Below, in pieces: positions 16,581 through 25,112 of a stretch of 64,000 bases of DNA (position 1 is the first letter of the stretch; each line of letters starts with the position of its first letter). The notes under the pieces are model-generated. The model worked only from the letters and a program-made list of their open reading frames with translations. It was not told the DNA's origin and ran no database searches. The stretch spans positions 1,514,501 to 1,578,500 of the forward strand of contig CP003096.1 in NCBI GenBank assembly GCA_000233775.1, written 5' to 3'. The position numbers and the translations under genes are program-made. The DNA comes from Thermovirga lienii DSM 17291. GTDB lineage: Bacteria; Synergistota; Synergistia; Synergistales; Thermovirgaceae.

Positions 16581-18287
16581 TTAACCCATCCGACGTTCCA
16601 AGAGACGCGAAAGCATGTATTCATCAGGTTTTGTGGATCCCGCCTTAAGAGTTGCTCCTTCTAATCTTCTGACCATTCCTTCTGTATTGATATATGTTCC
16701 AGAACGTTCCTGCCACGAAGGGGATGGAAGCACCACATGAGCTTTTCTTGTAAGAGAAGTCTCGAAAGCAGACTGCACTATAATAAATTCTGCTTTCCTC
16801 AAGTTGAACTCTAGCCTCTCATCCAAAGTCTCGTCGCAAGCAATCACGTACACCGCTTTTTCTATCTCTTTTCCTTCCCACAGAGGTATTCCTTCCCTCT
16901 CCAAACCTCTTGAGTTTACTCCATTTGCGAGCCCCACACATTTAATCTCAGGACAAAGCTCACGGATCCTACGTAGTTGTTGGGAATCTACTCCGCCTCC
17001 ATAGAGGAGCACTGGGTTTGCCCCCTCCTGAAGCGCTGTCGTGACTTTCTCGTTCCAGTTTCTGTATCTTTTGGTAGCTCTTTTATCCACGTTTTTCCCT
17101 GCCGATCCTATCACGACAACCTCTGCTCCCCTGTTGAACGCCCTCTTCACAAATGAAGAAGCAACTTGACAATCTTTTTCTAGATTGATCCCCGCGACCA
17201 CTACCACATCAGCAGCATCAATATCGGACAGGGTTGCGTTTCCTTCCGGAGCTCCAGAACCCTCTATCAGGTATCCATTCTGTCCAAAAAATGCTTTGAA
17301 GACCTTTGCCGCCTCGTTGGTTACCCTTGATGAAATCAATCCAATACAATGCTCCACGCCACCAAGCAGCTTGAGGTTTTCCAGAATATGACTTTCCGCC
17401 TCATCCCAATCTACCGGCACAAGTTGTCCATTCTTTCTTATCATTGGGTCTTTAATCTTTGGTCGATCCTCATAAAATGGTTCGAACCTACCTTTGACAC
17501 AAAGAATCCCACTTGAGGGACCTTCATTCCATACTCCCTCTATTTTTGCAGGCACTCCGTCTCTCGAAAGAACGTCTATAGAACATCCTATGCTGCAAAA
17601 CGTGCAAACGGTCCTCTTTCTGTCAAAATGTTCTTCCCTACCCACGTAGGCACTGTACTTGTCTGAAAGGGCACCCGTGGGACAAACCTGAAGGCACGTA
17701 CCACATGACACACACGTTGATTGCTCAAACGGAAGGTCTAGATCCGCACAAACCATAAGGTCAGGCCCTCGATCCTTTACAGTCAAAACTGCATGTCCTG
17801 CGATCTCTTCACAAGCCCTTATGCATCTTCTACACAAAATGCACCTGTTCTGGTCGAAAAGAAAGTATTTTCGTCCTACATCAAGCTGAAATTTCCTCCA
17901 GTTAAAGCTATATCTTACGTGATCCAGACCGAATCTGTATGCCAGGCTCTGCAGCTTGCAGTCACCGCTCTTCTCACAGAACATGCATAAGTGATTTCTT
18001 TCGGAGAACAAAAGTTCAAGTATGGACTTCTTGAGGGACACCAGCTCTTGATCCTCCGTGATCACCACCATTCCTTCCTTAGCCTCGGTAGTACAAGCAG
18101 GAAGAAAAGTTTTGGCACCTTCAACCCTTACCAGGCACATTCTGCATGAACCTCGCGAGGTAAGGCCTTCGAGGTGGCACAAGGTCGGTATATATATCCC
18201 TTTTTCCTGACAGACCTCAAGAATGGTCTTACCCTCTAGCGTCTCCATCCTGCGGCCATTTATCATGATTTCTATGGTTCTTGCCAT
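16581..18287 (-). CDS. NuoG/StnC-like iron-sulfur subunit
   Basis: 568 residues. The order is a plant-type 2Fe-2S domain (about 1-80; CHLEGLTSRGSCRMCLVRVEG contains the cysteine loop), a His-Cys3 4Fe-4S site (HLCMFCEKSGDC), a two-cluster ferredoxin domain (CILCRRCIRACE and CVSCGTCLQVCP), and a molybdopterin-type 4Fe-4S motif (CTFCSIGC). A shortened, cofactor-free molybdopterin-like domain follows. There is no H-cluster, so it is not an iron hydrogenase. It is the last gene of the four-gene operon, 12 bases after the NuoF-GltD fusion, and would wire ferredoxin to the flavin core. Confidence 0.85.
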   Translation of the reverse strand: MARTIEIMINGRRMETLEGKTILEVCQEKGIYIPTLCHLEGLTSRGSCRMCLVRVEGAKTFLPACTTEAKEGMVVITEDQELVSLKKSILELLFSERNHLCMFCEKSGDCKLQSLAYRFGLDHVRYSFNWRKFQLDVGRKYFLFDQNRCILCRRCIRACEEIAGHAVLTVKDRGPDLMVCADLDLPFEQSTCVSCGTCLQVCPTGALSDKYSAYVGREEHFDRKRTVCTFCSIGCSIDVLSRDGVPAKIEGVWNEGPSSGILCVKGRFEPFYEDRPKIKDPMIRKNGQLVPVDWDEAESHILENLKLLGGVEHCIGLISSRVTNEAAKVFKAFFGQNGYLIEGSGAPEGNATLSDIDAADVVVVAGINLEKDCQVASSFVKRAFNRGAEVVVIGSAGKNVDKRATKRYRNWNEKVTTALQEGANPVLLYGGGVDSQQLRRIRELCPEIKCVGLANGVNSRGLEREGIPLWEGKEIEKAVYVIACDETLDERLEFNLRKAEFIIVQSAFETSLTRKAHVVLPSPSWQERSGTYINTEGMVRRLEGATLKAGSTKPDEYMLSRLLERRMG

Positions 18288-18299
18288 AACTATCCCCCC

Positions 18300-21200
18300 T
18301 CATTCGGCCTCCTCAAGGTCGCAGCGCAGACATCGCCTTGCTTCCAGGATTGCCACTTGTTCATTAGGAAAGCCTAGCTCCACCTCCCTGAAGTCCTGCA
18401 CTCGGGCCTCAGGCGAAACTATGGATGCTCTCATCCTTGGCCTATTGCCGTCCTCTTCACTCATTTCATACTTCATCGGCTCCGGCCGCTCTGGAGGTGT
18501 GGGCACTTCGTGTAAAGGCAGCCCTCTCAAGAACCTGTGAATGGCCCTTGCTGCTTTATTTGCTTGGCCTACTGCCTGCACCACGCTGGCGGGGCCTGAA
18601 ACAGCATCGCCAACGGCAAAAACCCCTTCAAGGGATGTCATATAAGTTCTTGGATCTACCTTTATGGTTCCATCCTTATTGGTAGCTATACCCTCTTTTG
18701 ACAAAAGCTCCCACTCTACTTTCTGACCTATGGCACACACCACCATGTCAGCTTCCAGTAAGAAATGGCTTCCTTCAATGGGGAAGGGTCTTTTCCTGGC
18801 AGAGGAATCGAACCTTGCCCTTCCATCCTTATCTGTAAGGGCAAGGCGAACACACTTAACCCCCACGATCTTTCCACCACTACCAACGAACTCGACGGGC
18901 ATGGTCAAGCAATGAAACTTAACCTTTTCTTCCTCCAAAACGCTGCGCCTTCCCCTCCACCGCCGGGTACCCATACTGATGGAGACGCCTTCTTCCTCGG
19001 CCGCCATTATTTCCTCCTCCAGCGCAGGCATATCCTTCCTTTCTCTTCTATACACAAGATGAACCTCTTCAGCTCCAAGGCGAAGCAGTGATCGGGAAGC
19101 GTCCATGGCGACATTACCTCCGCCTATGACCACCACTTTCTTTCCCTTTACGAAGGACATGTCCTCACCAAGGTTCATGGCCTTAAGCAACTCCATGCCT
19201 GTGGTTACACCCAAAAGGTCCTTCCCTGGAATGTTGGGTTTGTAGCACCCCTGGGCTCCTATGGACAGCAAAACCGCTTGGTGGTCCTTCATCAAATCCT
19301 TTATTGAAACGTCCTTTCCAAAGGCAACTTTAGTTTTGACCTCGACCTTTCCTGTGCTTAGGATGGATTCGATCTCCTTATCCAGCACCTCTCTGGGTAG
19401 ACGGTAGGAAGGTATGCCTATCCTCATCATTCCTCCCAAAACGGGCAAAGCTTCGAAAATCGTAGACTTATATCCGAGCTGTGCAAGCCTCAACGCAGCA
19501 GTAAGCCCTCCTGGCCCTCCACCTACGATGGCCACCTTCTCTTTTTTGTCCTCTTCCAGCTGTTCTGGGACCCATCTGCCTGTTGAGTGGTCAGCCATGA
19601 ACCTCTTCAGGTCTCTTATCGCCACGGGTTCGTCCAGCTCCCCCCTGCGACATTTGTCCTCACAAAAAGCAGGACACACCCTACCGCAGACGGAAACGAA
19701 AGGATTGGACTGTCTATGAATGCGAGCTGCTTCATCGTATTTGCCCTCCGCTATTTTTGAAATATAAATGGGGACCTTGACCTCCGCCGGGCAGGCGCTT
19801 TGGCAGGGCGAAGCCGATAGCTTGGAACACACACCAGCTGGACACCTTTTATCGACGATATGAGCTTCGTACTCATCACGGAAAAATCTCAGGGTGGCCA
19901 AAACGGGATTTGGAGTACCCTGTCCAAGGGCACATAAAGAACCCTCCTTCATGGTCCTGGATATATCCTCGATCATTACCAGATCTTCCATTTTGCCTTC
20001 CCCTCGGGTAATCCTTTCGAGGATCTCCAGGAGTTTTTTGCCTCCTACCCGGCACGGCGTGCACTGCCCGCAAGATTCTGCCACAGAAAACTGAAGGAAA
20101 AACCGTGCCAACTCAACCATACATGTCGTCTCATCTACAACTATCATTCCTCCAGAACCCATTAAAGCCCCGGCGGAGACGAGAGAATCAAAATCCACTG
20201 GAAGGTTCAAAAATTCGCTGGACAGACACCCCCCCAAAGGGCCACCAGTCTGAACTGCTTTGAATTTACGATCCTTGTTGATACCTCCACCTATGTCGAA
20301 AACTATCTCCCCCAAAGTAGTACCCATTGGGATCTCAAGCAATCCTGTGTTCTTCACCTTCCCTGTCAAGGCAAAGACTGCCGTGCCTGGGCTATCTTTA
20401 GTTCCAATGCTAGAAAACCACTCTGCGCCTTTTTGGATTATCTGGGCTACCGCCGCGTAGCTTTTAACGTTGTTGATGTTCGTGGGCTTACCCCAAAGTC
20501 CTCTCTCTGCAGGAAATGGAGGTCTTGGTCGGGGTTCTCCTCTTTTACCCTCTATGGAGGCTATCAATGCCGTCTCCTCTCCACACACGAAGGCTCCAGC
20601 TCCCTCTTTTACTTCTATATCGAAGCTGAAGTCAGACCCCAATATATTCTTGCCCAAGCATCCCATCCTTTTTCCTTGCTCTATAGCAATGTTCAACCTC
20701 TTGATGGCCAAGGGGTACTCGGCCCTGCAGTATATGAAACCCTTTTGGGCTCCTATGGCGTATCCTGCTATTATCATTCCCTCCAGCACCGAGTGGGGAT
20801 CCCCTTCAAGGATGCTTCTGTCCATGAATGCTCCTGGATCTCCTTCATCGGCGTTGCAGATGACATACTTTGGGTTCCCAGGAGCGTTCCTGGCAAACTG
20901 CCACTTGAGGCCTGTTGGGAAGCCCCCACCACCTCTTCCCCTTAGTCCTGAGCGTTTTATCTCCTCTATTACACTCTCCGGATCCATCTCAAATAAAGCC
21001 TTGGTTAACCCCTGGTAGCCTCCTCTACCTATATACTCCTCTATACATTCTGGATTTATAACTCCGCAGTTTCTGAGGATTATCCTTTGCTGGTTACGAT
21101 AAAAAGGAATGCTATGATATTCAGGGATAAGCTCTCCAGAGGCAGGGTCATTGAACAAAAGCCTTTCTATCACTGTCCCCTTTTTCAGCGTCTTTTCCAC

Positions 21201-21440
21201 TATCTCTGGCACATCATCCCTCTTAACGTGGCAGTATAATATGTCCTCCGGATAGATAACCATTATGGGACCTATGGAACACAACCCGTGGCACCCTGAA
21301 AAGGTCACCAGCACCTCATCCTGAAGGTTGTGCTTCTGTACCTCTTGTTGCATGGCCTCCAATATCTCACTTGAACCACCAGAAGTGCAGCTAGTTCCTC
21401 TACAACACAGTACATGGGATCTGTACAGTCTCTGGGCCAT
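18300..21440 (-). CDS. NuoF-GltD fusion flavoprotein, StnB-like subunit of an electron-bifurcating transhydrogenase
   Basis: 1046 residues. Order: thioredoxin-like 2Fe-2S domain (CCRGTSC and SGCHGLC, about 12-65); NuoF/HydB core with GLRGRGGGGFPTGLKW for FMN and NAD(H), and the 4Fe-4S site SCGQCTPCR; then an NfnB/GltD-like half from about 560. That half has two 4Fe-4S cysteine sets (CQSACPAEV, VCGRVCPAFCEDKC), an FAD loop VGGGPGGLTAA and an NADP loop IGGGNVAMDAS. This is the layout described for StnB, which couples NADPH, NAD and ferredoxin. The start is set by a TGATG overlap with the gene upstream and SD AAAGGGGAG. The complex type is inferred from architecture. Confidence 0.88.
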   Translation of the reverse strand: MAQRLYRSHVLCCRGTSCTSGGSSEILEAMQQEVQKHNLQDEVLVTFSGCHGLCSIGPIMVIYPEDILYCHVKRDDVPEIVEKTLKKGTVIERLLFNDPASGELIPEYHSIPFYRNQQRIILRNCGVINPECIEEYIGRGGYQGLTKALFEMDPESVIEEIKRSGLRGRGGGGFPTGLKWQFARNAPGNPKYVICNADEGDPGAFMDRSILEGDPHSVLEGMIIAGYAIGAQKGFIYCRAEYPLAIKRLNIAIEQGKRMGCLGKNILGSDFSFDIEVKEGAGAFVCGEETALIASIEGKRGEPRPRPPFPAERGLWGKPTNINNVKSYAAVAQIIQKGAEWFSSIGTKDSPGTAVFALTGKVKNTGLLEIPMGTTLGEIVFDIGGGINKDRKFKAVQTGGPLGGCLSSEFLNLPVDFDSLVSAGALMGSGGMIVVDETTCMVELARFFLQFSVAESCGQCTPCRVGGKKLLEILERITRGEGKMEDLVMIEDISRTMKEGSLCALGQGTPNPVLATLRFFRDEYEAHIVDKRCPAGVCSKLSASPCQSACPAEVKVPIYISKIAEGKYDEAARIHRQSNPFVSVCGRVCPAFCEDKCRRGELDEPVAIRDLKRFMADHSTGRWVPEQLEEDKKEKVAIVGGGPGGLTAALRLAQLGYKSTIFEALPVLGGMMRIGIPSYRLPREVLDKEIESILSTGKVEVKTKVAFGKDVSIKDLMKDHQAVLLSIGAQGCYKPNIPGKDLLGVTTGMELLKAMNLGEDMSFVKGKKVVVIGGGNVAMDASRSLLRLGAEEVHLVYRRERKDMPALEEEIMAAEEEGVSISMGTRRWRGRRSVLEEEKVKFHCLTMPVEFVGSGGKIVGVKCVRLALTDKDGRARFDSSARKRPFPIEGSHFLLEADMVVCAIGQKVEWELLSKEGIATNKDGTIKVDPRTYMTSLEGVFAVGDAVSGPASVVQAVGQANKAARAIHRFLRGLPLHEVPTPPERPEPMKYEMSEEDGNRPRMRASIVSPEARVQDFREVELGFPNEQVAILEARRCLRCDLEEAE

Positions 21441-21871
21441 CACGATCTCCCCTTTGGCAGGCAATTCGCATATCTTCTGTCTGCTTTAGACAGAGTTGGC
21501 GCCATGTCCTGACTTATCAAATGCTCCCACATCACCTTTTTACCCATGATATGCTTTCTAATAATTTCCTTGGCTAAATTCTCTGTAACTCTTCCGTACC
21601 TTGTAACACCCAATGGGGGCATCGTTACCTCCACCACTGGCTGAAGCTCTTCAGGCCCATCCCAAATCCCCAAGCTCACTCTTATGGCTATCTCTTTTCT
21701 CTCCATTTGATCTATGAAAACCCGGGCTATACGTCTGGCCTGTTCGAAACCCCTCTCAGAGTTAGCAAAAACTTTCACCTTTAGGGGGCTTTCCTCTCTG
21801 ATGATGATTGCCTTTCGGGCCTTGTGAAACAATTTATTCAAATCCATGGGGGTTTTTAGTCTACAAACCAT
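21440..21871 (-). CDS. Small thioredoxin-fold-like protein without cluster cysteines, in the Stn-like operon
   Basis: 143 residues from an ATG at 21871 behind GAGG. The second half (PLGVTRYGRVTENLAKEIIRK, within residues 90-115, then VMWEHLI) resembles the 2Fe-2S thioredoxin-like N-terminal domain of the next protein, where the matching stretch is PEDILYCHVKRDDVPEIVEK. All four cluster cysteines are missing. It overlaps the fusion gene (TGATG) and follows the NuoE-like gene by 12 bases, so it is surely part of the operon. It may be a structural subunit derived from a 2Fe-2S domain. Function unknown. Confidence 0.65.
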   Translation of the reverse strand: MVCRLKTPMDLNKLFHKARKAIIIREESPLKVKVFANSERGFEQARRIARVFIDQMERKEIAIRVSLGIWDGPEELQPVVEVTMPPLGVTRYGRVTENLAKEIIRKHIMGKKVMWEHLISQDMAPTLSKADRRYANCLPKGRS

Positions 21872-21883
21872 TCTCATCACCTC

Positions 21884-22369
21884 TTATTCGAGGTTTTCCA
21901 AAATTTTTTTCATCTTATCCACCGAAAGCTCTCCGTACACCCTTCCATCCACCATGGCCACTGGGGCTAGACCACAAGAGCCAAGGCAGTAAACAACTTC
22001 GTAAGTAAATTTAAGATCCTCTGTGGTCTCTCCAGGTCCTATCCCCAACTCTTCACGCAAGAACCTACCTACCCTAACTCCCCCTTTCACATGACACGCC
22101 GTCCCGTCGCACTGCTGTATTATGTGTCTCCCCCTGGGCGTCAAGTGAAACTGAGCATAAAATGTGGCTACACCAAAGACCTTTCCATAAGGCAGCTTGA
22201 GCATTTCTGCAGTTCTTTTCAATAAATCCTTGGGCAAATAGCCATACTCCACCTGTACTTGCTGAAGGATCTTGATCAGTCCCCAACCTTCTCTTTGACC
22301 CATTTTGACGATTTTTTTAAGGGGCTTCAGGTCAGAAATCTTATCTTCCGCTTCGATTTCTGTTTTCAA
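21884..22369 (-). CDS. NuoE/StnA-like 2Fe-2S subunit
   Basis: 161 residues from a TTG at 22369 behind TGGAGGTGG; longer in-frame starts lack a site. It carries the NuoE four-helix segment (EYGYLPKDLLKRTAEML, YGKVFGVATFYAQF) and the 2Fe-2S thioredoxin fold with cysteines in CDGTACHVKGG and YCLGSCGLAP. This subunit accompanies NuoF-type flavoproteins in complex I modules, HydABC hydrogenases and Stn transhydrogenases. First gene of the four-gene operon. Confidence 0.92.
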   Translation of the reverse strand: MKTEIEAEDKISDLKPLKKIVKMGQREGWGLIKILQQVQVEYGYLPKDLLKRTAEMLKLPYGKVFGVATFYAQFHLTPRGRHIIQQCDGTACHVKGGVRVGRFLREELGIGPGETTEDLKFTYEVVYCLGSCGLAPVAMVDGRVYGELSVDKMKKILENLE

Positions 22370-22528
22370 CGGGACCACCTCCATAAAACTTGCAGACTTT
22401 ATCCTTTTATATGGATACTTTATTAGTATCATATTTTTAAAATTTTGCAAATTGTTTTAGTGGTCGTGGGCCGCAGGGATATAAGTACAATCTAGTAAAA
22501 TATTTTTTGCAAAAAGCTCCTCGCCCTA

Positions 22529-22557
22529 TTGACAAACCCCAAAAACTTGAATAAACT
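22529..22557 (+). promoter_or_regulatory. Promoter of the T-box and lysW operon
   Basis: TTGACA at 22529-22534, 17-base spacer, TAAACT at 22552-22557. Transcription would start about 22564, just in front of the T-box leader. Confidence 0.65.
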
Positions 22558-22564
22558 TTAGGTC

Positions 22565-22850
22565 AATCAAACGAGTGGTATGAACCAAATAACGCAAAGG
22601 CGATGAAGTGGGGCGCTTTAGCACACCAGGATTCCACAGAGAGAGTTCCTCATCGGCTGAGAGGGAACTCGGATCCGTGCGAAAGCCCAAAACCCATGGA
22701 GCTGGGACGGAAAGGGGATATCATCCCTGGAGTACGTCGCCCGGGTGGACTCCGTCAAAGGTCCCAGAGAGGAATGCCACAGGCATTCAATTAGGGTGGT
22801 ACCGCGGGCTAACAAATAGGCTCGTCCCTTAGGGGACGGGCCTATTTTTA
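22565..22850 (+). promoter_or_regulatory. T-box riboswitch in front of lysW
   Basis: The T-box core AGGGTGGTACCGCGG is at 22793-22807 and is followed by an intrinsic terminator, 22814-22828 with 22833-22847 (15 pairs, one G-T), and T's. Upstream, a stem I is visible: GAGTTCC (22663) pairs with GGAACTC across the distal loop GCTGAGAGG, below it GGATTCC/GGATCC and GCAC/GTGC. Uncharged tRNA would favour the antiterminator and lysW operon expression. The specifier falls near 22676-22688 (GTGCGAAAGC); AAA (Lys) and CGN (Arg) are both possible and I cannot decide from sequence alone. Confidence 0.88.
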
Positions 22851-22882
22851 TTTTGACCTACAAGCAAAAGGAGGAGATGAAC

Positions 22883-23050
22883 ATGCAAGGAAATTGTGTA
22901 ATTTGCGACGGAAACATCTTGTTGGATGAGAACATCATAGTGGGAGAAATAGTCTGCTGTCCTGATTGTGGCACCGAATTGGAGGTACTCTCCGTGGAGC
23001 CGCTGGAATTGGCAGAAGCTCCAGAAGTGGAGGAAGATTGGGGTGAATAA
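22883..23050 (+). CDS. lysW: LysW-type amino-group carrier protein
   Basis: A 55-residue zinc-ribbon protein whose C-terminal glutamate is ligated to the amino group of 2-aminoadipate (lysine route) or glutamate (arginine/ornithine route). It shields the amine and carries intermediates through the pathway. The zinc cysteines are in CVICDG and CCPDCG, and the C terminus is the diagnostic EDWGE. The ATG at 22883 has AGGAGG 6 bases upstream. It overlaps lysX by 8 bases, and the T-box lies directly upstream. Confidence 0.96.
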   Translation: MQGNCVICDGNILLDENIIVGEIVCCPDCGTELEVLSVEPLELAEAPEVEEDWGE

Positions 23051-23957
23051 CGGACGCGTAAGGATCCTGTTCACGAGACTCAGGACCGAGGAAAAGCTCT
23101 TGGCAGAGAGGGCAGAAAGGTTGGGGGTCCCGTACTCGCTGGAAAACATAAGAGACCTTTCTCTACCCATGGATTACAACGAGGAGGATATATTTATATG
23201 TAGGTGCATCAGCCACTTCCAAAACCTTGCCATTGCGAGGATGCTGGAGAGTTATGGATTAAGAACCATAAACCCCTCCGGGATAATGAGCTTATGTGGT
23301 GACAAAATAGCTACAAGCTCCGTTCTCACTAGGCACAACATTCCTCAGCCGAGGTACCGCGTCGCCTTCTCCGCTGAAGGAGCCTTGGCTGCAGCAAGAG
23401 AAATAGGTTTTCCCGTAGTGTTCAAACCATCAACCGGCAGTTGGGGAAGGTTGATAGCCAAAGCGCAAGACGAAGAAACAGCCCAGTCCATAATAGAACA
23501 CAAGGAACACTTGGGAGCATTGCATCACGTGTTCTATATCCAAGAGTACGTAGAAAAGCCAGGTTTCGACATCAGAGCTTTCGTGCTTGGTGGAGAACCT
23601 CTATGCGCCATAAGCAGAAGATCCGCTCATTGGATAACCAACACAGCCCGAGGTGCATCGGCTGAAAACTATCCAATAGATCAGGATATGGATGCCCTTT
23701 TGAGGCGAGTATATGAGGCCATCCCTGCAGACTTCATGGCTGTGGACATTTTCATCACCGAGCAGGGCTATTTGGTAAACGAAGTAAACGACAGTGCTGA
23801 ATTCCGCAACTCCATAGAAACAACCGGCTGCGATATTCCTGCCAAGGTCATTCAGTATGCCCAGGATATAAAAATAAAGCGCACCAAATGCGGAATAAAA
23901 AAGGACAAGCGCGCACCCTATAAAGGAAGCGGGTTGGATGAACATACAGAATCTTAA
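23043..23957 (+). CDS. lysX: LysW ligase, LysX/ArgX family
   Basis: ATP-grasp (RimK-like) ligase joining LysW to the amino group of 2-aminoadipate or glutamate. 304 residues from a GTG at 23043 inside the end of lysW. The ATP-grasp signatures include FPVVFKPSTGSWGRLIAKA, a glycine-rich phosphate loop, HVFYIQEYVEKPGFDIRAF, and the metal-binding VNEVNDSAEF. The substrate segment WITNTARGASAENYP resembles LysX/ArgX enzymes; it does not tell me which amino acid is used. A strong hairpin separates it from lysY. Confidence 0.94.
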   Translation: MNNGRVRILFTRLRTEEKLLAERAERLGVPYSLENIRDLSLPMDYNEEDIFICRCISHFQNLAIARMLESYGLRTINPSGIMSLCGDKIATSSVLTRHNIPQPRYRVAFSAEGALAAAREIGFPVVFKPSTGSWGRLIAKAQDEETAQSIIEHKEHLGALHHVFYIQEYVEKPGFDIRAFVLGGEPLCAISRRSAHWITNTARGASAENYPIDQDMDALLRRVYEAIPADFMAVDIFITEQGYLVNEVNDSAEFRNSIETTGCDIPAKVIQYAQDIKIKRTKCGIKKDKRAPYKGSGLDEHTES

Positions 23958-23990
23958 TTAACACGTCAAAGTGGCAACTTAAAAAATCCA

Positions 23991-24019
23991 ACCCGCAGGA
24001 GATAACCTGCGGGTTTTTT
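23991..24019 (+). terminator. Intrinsic terminator inside the lysW-lysK operon
   Basis: ACCCGCAGG (23991-23999) pairs with CCTGCGGGT (24006-24014), 6-base loop, extended by A's against the following T-run (24014-24019). The lysY ribosome-binding site follows after 12 bases. As drawn it would reduce transcription of lysYZJK relative to lysWX. Confidence 0.8.
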
Positions 24020-24044
24020 ATTTCCTGAGGAAAGGGAGATGACA

Positions 24045-25097
24045 ATGCATCAGAATCAAAAATTTAAAGCTGTAATACTAGGTGCCGCAGGCATGACTGG
24101 AGGAGAACTCCTACGCATACTGGCCAGGCACAGTCAGATTTCCGTAACAGCAGCGATATCCAAGAGCAAGAGGGGGACCCCCATCGGGGTTACTCATCCC
24201 CATCTCAGGTCATACTTCCAAGGCATGAATTTCGTCTCTTACGACGAAGCTCCTATAAATGAGGCGGACATAGCCTTTGTAGCACTCCCCCACGGCTCGT
24301 CCGCCAACGAGGTGGCCAAGCTCCTTGAAGCGGGGCTAAAGGTCGTGGACCTATCTGCCGACTTCAGGCTCAACGACCCAGAGGTCTATAGGCATTGGTA
24401 TGGCTTGGATCACCCAAGACCGGACCTCCTAGAGAGCGCCGCATACGGCCTGCCAGAGCTTAACCGTGGCAAAATCATCTCGGCGAACCTCACCTCGGGT
24501 GTAGGATGTAACGCTACTGCGTCCATATTGGCAATCCTCCCCTTGGCAAGGGCGGGCCTCATAGAGTCCGTCCACCTGGACGTAAGGGCTGGGTCTTCAG
24601 AGGCGGGAGCAAGGCCTTCTACAGGAAGTCATCATCCTTTCCGAAGCCGGTCCGCTAGAATCGTCGAACCCTTCAGCCATCGTCACCTTGCAGAAGTTTC
24701 CCAGGAGCTAGAACTGCCACTGGAGAAACTTTCCATGCGGCTTTCTACCATGGAAGCGGTAAGGGGCGTTCAGGCCTGCGCAGACGTGACGTTGAACACG
24801 AAACTCTCAGAGAAGGAGTTATGGAAAATATATAGAACTACTTATTCTGTGGAGCCATTCGTGGAGCTATGTCCAGCAAGGCCTTCACACCTTCGCTTCC
24901 CGGACCCCAAGCTCGTATGGGGGAGCAATAAGGCTCTAGTCGGGTTTGCTCTAAAAGACGACATCCACTGTCTGGTTGTTTCGGCCATCGACAACCTAAT
25001 GAAAGGGGCTGCAGGCAGCGCTGTACAGTCGGCAAACCTAATGCTTGGCATACCTGAGACCGAAGGGCTCGAAATGCAGCCCGTTTATCCAGCTTAA
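24045..25097 (+). CDS. lysY: LysW-gamma-aminoadipyl/glutamyl-phosphate reductase
   Basis: NADPH-dependent reductase of the ArgC/LysY family, making the semialdehyde on LysW. 350 residues; I chose the ATG at 24045 (AAAGGGAG 6 bases upstream). N-terminal Rossmann segment LGAAGMTGGELLRIL, then VALPHGSSA, DLSADFRL, and the catalytic cysteine in SGVGCNATASILAILPL. The second half has the ArgC-type substrate domain (SSEAGARPSTGSHHPFR), with the SHHP variant seen in LysY rather than ArgC. First gene after the internal terminator. Confidence 0.94.
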   Translation: MHQNQKFKAVILGAAGMTGGELLRILARHSQISVTAAISKSKRGTPIGVTHPHLRSYFQGMNFVSYDEAPINEADIAFVALPHGSSANEVAKLLEAGLKVVDLSADFRLNDPEVYRHWYGLDHPRPDLLESAAYGLPELNRGKIISANLTSGVGCNATASILAILPLARAGLIESVHLDVRAGSSEAGARPSTGSHHPFRSRSARIVEPFSHRHLAEVSQELELPLEKLSMRLSTMEAVRGVQACADVTLNTKLSEKELWKIYRTTYSVEPFVELCPARPSHLRFPDPKLVWGSNKALVGFALKDDIHCLVVSAIDNLMKGAAGSAVQSANLMLGIPETEGLEMQPVYPA

Positions 25098-25112
25098 TAG
25101 GAGGGATAATCC

